A stretch of 36,507 nt of DNA, taken from positions 1-36,507 of the forward strand of contig CAJLTE010000023.1 of assembly GCA_905209435.1 (NCBI GenBank). The letters run 5' to 3'. Source of the stretch: an uncultured Blautia sp. Its GTDB lineage: Bacteria > Bacillota_A > Clostridia > Lachnospirales > Lachnospiraceae. Under the pieces are notes generated by a model. The model was not told where the DNA came from. It saw only the letters and a list, made by a program, of their open reading frames with translations, and made no database searches. The position numbers and the translations under genes are program-made. Each line of letters begins with the position of its first letter. Position 1 is the stretch's first letter. Shown piece after piece: positions 33,390 through 36,507 of the stretch.

Positions 33390-33830
33390 ATGGCATTTGT
33401 ACTTACTCTGGCATTCGTAAATGGATGCGCAACTGTAATTTCAAAGATGATCAATTATCGCTGTACCAAATATCTCGGAACAAATAATGGTTCCCTGGTA
33501 AACTACATTGTTGCTACAGTATTATCATTTATTCTCTTACTGGTGTCTTCCAGATTTTCTGTAAATCTGTACTCTTTCAGTCAGGCACCATGGTGGGCTT
33601 ACCTTGGAGGTGCATTCGGAATCGTGGCATTTATCATTTCCATGATCACCCTCTCACACCTCAAAGTTATGGAATCTACCATTCTCCTGCTGGTTGGTCA
33701 GTTAACCGCAGGTATCCTTTTCGATGCTCTGATGTTCCAGAACATCAGCCTTAAGAAAATTTTCGGCATCATTCTTGTTGCAGCAGGAATTATCTGGGAC
33801 AATCGGATTTCGCACGGTCCTGAGCAATAA
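33390..33830 (+). CDS. YdcZ-type (DUF606) membrane protein, second of a pair
   Basis: A 146-residue partner of the preceding YdcZ protein. It begins [46 protein letters not shown] and has [29 protein letters not shown], the family's fourth-helix signature. Five hydrophobic segments are visible. AAAGGAG stands before the ATG. The last 41 bp run into the 3' end of the convergent phosphorylase gene, so the hydrophilic tail [11 protein letters not shown] is encoded opposite that gene's C-terminus. No terminator separates the two. Confidence 0.85.
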   Translation: MAFVLTLAFVNGCATVISKMINYRCTKYLGTNNGSLVNYIVATVLSFILLLVSSRFSVNLYSFSQAPWWAYLGGAFGIVAFIISMITLSHLKVMESTILLLVGQLTAGILFDALMFQNISLKKIFGIILVAAGIIWDNRISHGPEQ

Positions 33831-34578
33831 GCAGTCTCAATGCTCCCACACCCACGCGCACAGCCATGTCTGTGTCGTGGCACTGAGGGTTATCCAATCC
33901 TCTTTTTGCTCTTTCCTGATTTCCAACTGCCAGGAAAGCTGCCCCACAACGTACTCTCAGATAACTGCCGACTGTGAAAAGAGCAGCCGACTCCATTTCA
34001 GATGCAAGGCATCCAAGTCTCATCCATGCTTCCCATTTATTCTCAAGTTCATAGCTTACAGGTTTTGTCTGCGGAGAATGCTGTCCGTAGAAGGAATCTT
34101 TACTTTGCACTACACCTGTATGATAATTACATCCCATTTCTTTCGCAGAAGCAACCAGGGCATTCACTACATCCAGATTTGCCACTGCCGGGAATTCGAT
34201 CGGTGCATATTCCTTGCTTGTTCCCTCCATACGGATAGATCCTGTTGCAACAATAATGTCACCGCCTTTTACATCCAGATCCATACCACCGCAGGTTCCT
34301 ACTCTGATAAAGGTGTCTGCCCCGCACTGCACCAGTTCTTCCAATGCAATAGATGTCGACGGACCGCCAATTCCTGTAGAAGTTACGCTGACTTTCTCTC
34401 CGTCCAGATAACCTGTATAAGTTACAAATTCCCTCTTATCTGCAATCTGTACAGGATCATCAAAGTATTTTGCAATCGCTGCGCATCTCTTCGGATCTCC
34501 CGGCATAAGCACATATTTTCCTACCTCTCCTGGTGCCACATCAATATGAAATGCTCTTCCATTGTCTGAATAAACCAT
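33790..34578 (-). CDS. udp: Uridine-phosphorylase-type nucleoside phosphorylase
   Basis: A 262-residue enzyme of the PNP_UDP_1 family that cleaves uridine (and perhaps other nucleosides) with phosphate to base and ribose-1-phosphate. It has the phosphate loop [46 protein letters not shown], the linker [14 protein letters not shown] and the sugar-contacting [24 protein letters not shown] and RVGTCG match uridine phosphorylases better than DeoD. The ATG at 34578 follows GAGAGGGA. Its last 41 bp overlap the convergent YdcZ gene. Together with deoD it covers pyrimidine and purine nucleosides. Confidence 0.9.
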   Translation of the reverse strand: MVYSDNGRAFHIDVAPGEVGKYVLMPGDPKRCAAIAKYFDDPVQIADKREFVTYTGYLDGEKVSVTSTGIGGPSTSIALEELVQCGADTFIRVGTCGGMDLDVKGGDIIVATGSIRMEGTSKEYAPIEFPAVANLDVVNALVASAKEMGCNYHTGVVQSKDSFYGQHSPQTKPVSYELENKWEAWMRLGCLASEMESAALFTVGSYLRVRCGAAFLAVGNQERAKRGLDNPQCHDTDMAVRVGVGALRLLIAQDRAKSDCPR

Positions 34579-34736
34579 AATTTTCCCTCTCTTTCCTTCT
34601 ATGTTTTTCTAATTATTTGTTTCATCTTTGCCATATCTGTCTTTCATATACCAGTACATCATTTTCGAAATACCTATAGCACTCGCTTGTTTGCGAATCC
34701 GATTGAACAGATAAAATAACCTCAGCGTAGCCCGAA

Positions 34737-35342
34737 TTATTCAACACCTAAGCGGCTGCATACTCTCTTCGTTTCGTCAATCGCTTCATTCAGAATTTCT
34801 TCTCCGTTCAATTCCTGAATATCAATTCCGTCTGCGTATACACAGGCATATTCATCAATTCCGAAGAACTTGCACAGTGCCTCCATATAGGTGCTTCCCT
34901 GCTCCATATCACTGTCTGCCCAGATTCCGCCACGTGTTGTAAGGAAAAGCATCCATTTCGCCTTGCAGAGGCCATATAAGCCCTGTTCATTACATCCAAA
35001 CGTAATTCCCTCTGCTGAAACGTTTTCAATGTAAACCTTCAGAACTGCCGGAACACTCAGATCCCAGAATGGGGCAGCTATGATCATTCCATCTGCCTCA
35101 CGGAACTGATTCCCGTACTTAAATACCGGTGCATCATACTCTTTCTTTGCCAGAAGCTCATCACGTTCTCTCAATGTCTCTGTCTTCCAGTACATTAAAT
35201 CCAGATCCGTAAGGTTCAAAATCTCCAGATTCCAGTCCGGATGTTCTTTTCTTACAGTGTCCAGCGCTGCATCCAGAAGTTTCTTTGTCCTGGATTCTTC
35301 TCTGCGGACACACGCATCGATCACAAGAATTGTTTTTTTCAA
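34737..35342 (-). CDS. Flavodoxin-fold NAD(P)H-dependent oxidoreductase
   Basis: A 201-residue FMN protein of the NAD(P)H quinone reductase / azoreductase-like family. It begins MKKTILVIDACVRREESRTKKLL (phosphate-binding loop of a flavodoxin fold) and has MIIAAPFWDLSVPAVLKVYIENV near 90, the usual second FMN segment, and LFLTTRGGIW near 133. The start is a TTG at 35342 with AGGAGG seven bases before; the nearby ATG leads to an immediate stop. It is monocistronic. The physiological electron acceptor (quinones, nitro or azo compounds) is not known. Confidence 0.85.
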   Translation of the reverse strand: MKKTILVIDACVRREESRTKKLLDAALDTVRKEHPDWNLEILNLTDLDLMYWKTETLRERDELLAKKEYDAPVFKYGNQFREADGMIIAAPFWDLSVPAVLKVYIENVSAEGITFGCNEQGLYGLCKAKWMLFLTTRGGIWADSDMEQGSTYMEALCKFFGIDEYACVYADGIDIQELNGEEILNEAIDETKRVCSRLGVE

Positions 35343-35444
35343 AACATTTCCTCCTGTTTTTTCATATTTGTTTTTTATAGTTCCTATTTTACATACAATT
35401 ATATAGGTTTTCAGAATTTATTACAACTCCCAAATAAGCAAAAA

Positions 35445-35477
35445 GATGCAGTGACAAAATGAATTTGTCACTGCATC
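35445..35477 (-). terminator. Terminator of the sigma-like gene
   Basis: GATGCAGTGACAAA and TTTGTCACTGCATC form a perfect 14-bp stem with a short loop, and the minus strand continues in TTTTTG. It lies 64 bp after the sigma-like stop. Confidence 0.88.
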
Positions 35478-35540
35478 CCGGTATCTGCAAATACTTTTAC
35501 AAATATATATTCACATAATCATCATCCTAATGGTTAAACC

Positions 35541-36305
35541 TTATTTGTCATCTCCTGTAAGGCGCAAAACATCCCGAATTTCTTCTTCATCCATATCCAG
35601 AATGATCGCCAGTTCCTCTATACTGAATTTAGAATTCTCATCGTCTTCATCCTCTGTAAGTTCGCGGACTGCAGATTCCAGTTTCTCTACTTTTGCTACC
35701 AGATAGTCATCCTCGAATTTTCTCTGGGTCTGTTCTTCGATAGCATTCCGGATTCCTGCACGTATACGACCAAGAAGCCATGCTTCGTCTTTCTGCGCAG
35801 GCTCTTCCTCCCCCAGCGCCATCAGAAGGCTGATATTTGCCTCCTGAATCAGATCAGCAATAAAAATCTCCTCACAGTTCATTTCAACCGCCATTTCAGC
35901 TGCTGCGCGCAAATATTTCTGTGACAGTTCAGCCTGTGCCATAGCATCCCCCTGAGAAAGGAGTGTAAAAAGTTCTTCTGTGCTTCTCTCGCCCTGTTCC
36001 TGCTCATCAAGACCTTCCAGATACTCTTTCAGATAGGCCTCTTCTTCCGGAGTAAGAGCCACTTTCTTTTCCTCCTGTTCGGAAGTGTCCTCTTTTTCTT
36101 CCTGAGGCGCTGCTGCAATAGCTTCTGCACCTTCAATGGAAATTCCTTTTAATTTCAGATACTGCAGGATCTTGATCAGCTGGGATTTGTCCAGGTCCAG
36201 TTCTCCGAAGCACTCTTTTATCTGTTCCGGCTTCAGTACCTTACCGTTCTTTTCTCCAAGTTCACAGACTTCTGTAAGTTTCTGCTGAAATTTCTGTATA
36301 TCCAT
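35541..36305 (-). CDS. Acidic sigma-70-like protein lacking region 4
   Basis: A 254-residue very acidic protein with a sigma-70 layout. Residues about 20-55 (LKPEQIKECFGELDLDKSQLIKILQYLKLKGI) resemble region 1.1. An acidic linker follows (about 60-90). Residues about 115-195 follow region 1.2-2.4: LSQKYLRAAAEMAVEMNC, then ADLIQEANISLLMAL, which copies the core-binding DLIQEGNIGL of region 2.2. The aromatic melting/-10 segment FSTYATWWIRQAI is replaced by EAWLLGRIRAGIRNAIEEQ. The end (FSIEELAIILDMDEEEIRDVLRL) is like region 3, and there is no region 4. The ATG follows AAGGAG. It could bind RNA polymerase core without reading promoters. The role is unknown. Confidence 0.7.
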   Translation of the reverse strand: MDIQKFQQKLTEVCELGEKNGKVLKPEQIKECFGELDLDKSQLIKILQYLKLKGISIEGAEAIAAAPQEEKEDTSEQEEKKVALTPEEEAYLKEYLEGLDEQEQGERSTEELFTLLSQGDAMAQAELSQKYLRAAAEMAVEMNCEEIFIADLIQEANISLLMALGEEEPAQKDEAWLLGRIRAGIRNAIEEQTQRKFEDDYLVAKVEKLESAVRELTEDEDDENSKFSIEELAIILDMDEEEIRDVLRLTGDDK

Positions 36306-36417
36306 GTTTCGTTCTCCTTATTCTCATATTTAAACATTAATCAGACTCTTCTCACACTCTGCCCGATTCGCCAATTCGTAAATTAACTATACAACAAAAT
36401 ATTTTCCCTGTAAAATA

Positions 36418-36443
36418 GAAAAAGTACCGCCTTAACCGGTACT
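36418..36443 (-). terminator. Terminator after the tRNA-Leu gene
   Basis: AGTACCG and CGGTACT form a 7-bp stem followed on the minus strand by TTTTTC. It lies 11 bp past the tRNA 3' end. Confidence 0.7.
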
Positions 36444-36454
36444 TCTTCTGTGAA

Positions 36455-36507
36455 TGCGGATAACAGGACTTGAACCTGCACGGGAAGCCCACTGGTACCT
36501 AAAACCA
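36455..36507 (-). tRNA. tRNA-Leu(UAG), 3' part
   Basis: The minus strand reads TGGT-TTTAGGT-ACCA (anticodon arm with anticodon UAG), a class II variable arm GGG-CTT-CCC, the T arm GCAGG-TTCAAGT-CCTGT and the acceptor end TATCCGCA. CCA is not encoded. The 5' half (acceptor, D arm) lies beyond the window edge. The long variable arm with UAG identifies leucine. Confidence 0.85.

Noticed and set aside
34681..34730. Another copy of the dispersed repeat (GCGAATCCGATTGAAC)
   Set aside because: Only about ten bases resemble the repeat and the rest cannot be aligned; likely chance.

Overview
The window looks like chromosome from a low-to-mid GC anaerobic Firmicute of the Lachnospiraceae type (Blautia, Ruminococcus or Dorea-like). 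The grounds are an NADH-linked hydrogenase module, strong AGGAGG-type ribosome sites, clostridial-type ARG boxes, a BglF-type PTS and BMP-family nucleoside ABC genes. The genus is inferred, not proven. I see no transposase, prophage, rRNA or CRISPR array.

Left part (1-8.8 kb, mostly minus strand): the HydB/NuoF and HydC/NuoE subunits of an electron-transfer hydrogenase or NADH module (HydB is cut by the window edge). Next come an OmpR-family response regulator without an adjacent kinase, a ComEA-like lipoprotein and a small YdcZ-type membrane protein. A beta-glucoside unit follows: RpiR-family regulator, BglF-type PTS IIBCA and GH1 6-phospho-beta-glucosidase, with multi-hairpin repeat DNA between the last two.

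Arginine region (8.9-15.6 kb): argC-argJ-argB-argD on minus, divergent from argG on plus. They share a 612-bp region holding several ARG boxes. Between argC and argJ sits a 200-bp structured element with perfect 28-bp arms; a second copy with unrelated arms lies at 22.5 kb.

Purine and nucleoside salvage region (17.5-34.6 kb): a guanine-type purine riboswitch controls guanine deaminase and a purine permease. Further on are a DMT transporter, an MntR/DtxR regulator with a possible 20-residue small ORF upstream, purine nucleoside phosphorylase, an MTA/SAH/adenosine-deaminase-type amidohydrolase and a PfkB-family kinase. A five-gene operon then links an ADP-ribosylglycohydrolase-family protein to a BMP-type nucleoside ABC importer, followed by a YdcZ pair and a uridine-phosphorylase-type enzyme. 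Together they could import nucleosides, split off or deaminate the base, and pass the sugar to central metabolism.

Right end (34.7-36.5 kb): a flavodoxin-fold NAD(P)H oxidoreductase, an acidic sigma-70-like protein that lacks the -35-binding domain, and the 3' half of a tRNA-Leu(UAG).

The observations most worth a second look are the paired 200-bp structured elements, the truncated acidic sigma-like protein, the ADP-ribosylglycohydrolase in a nucleoside import operon, the helically phased TGTAA boxes before the BlaI-like gene, and a second dispersed multi-hairpin repeat with an apparent internal-deletion copy.
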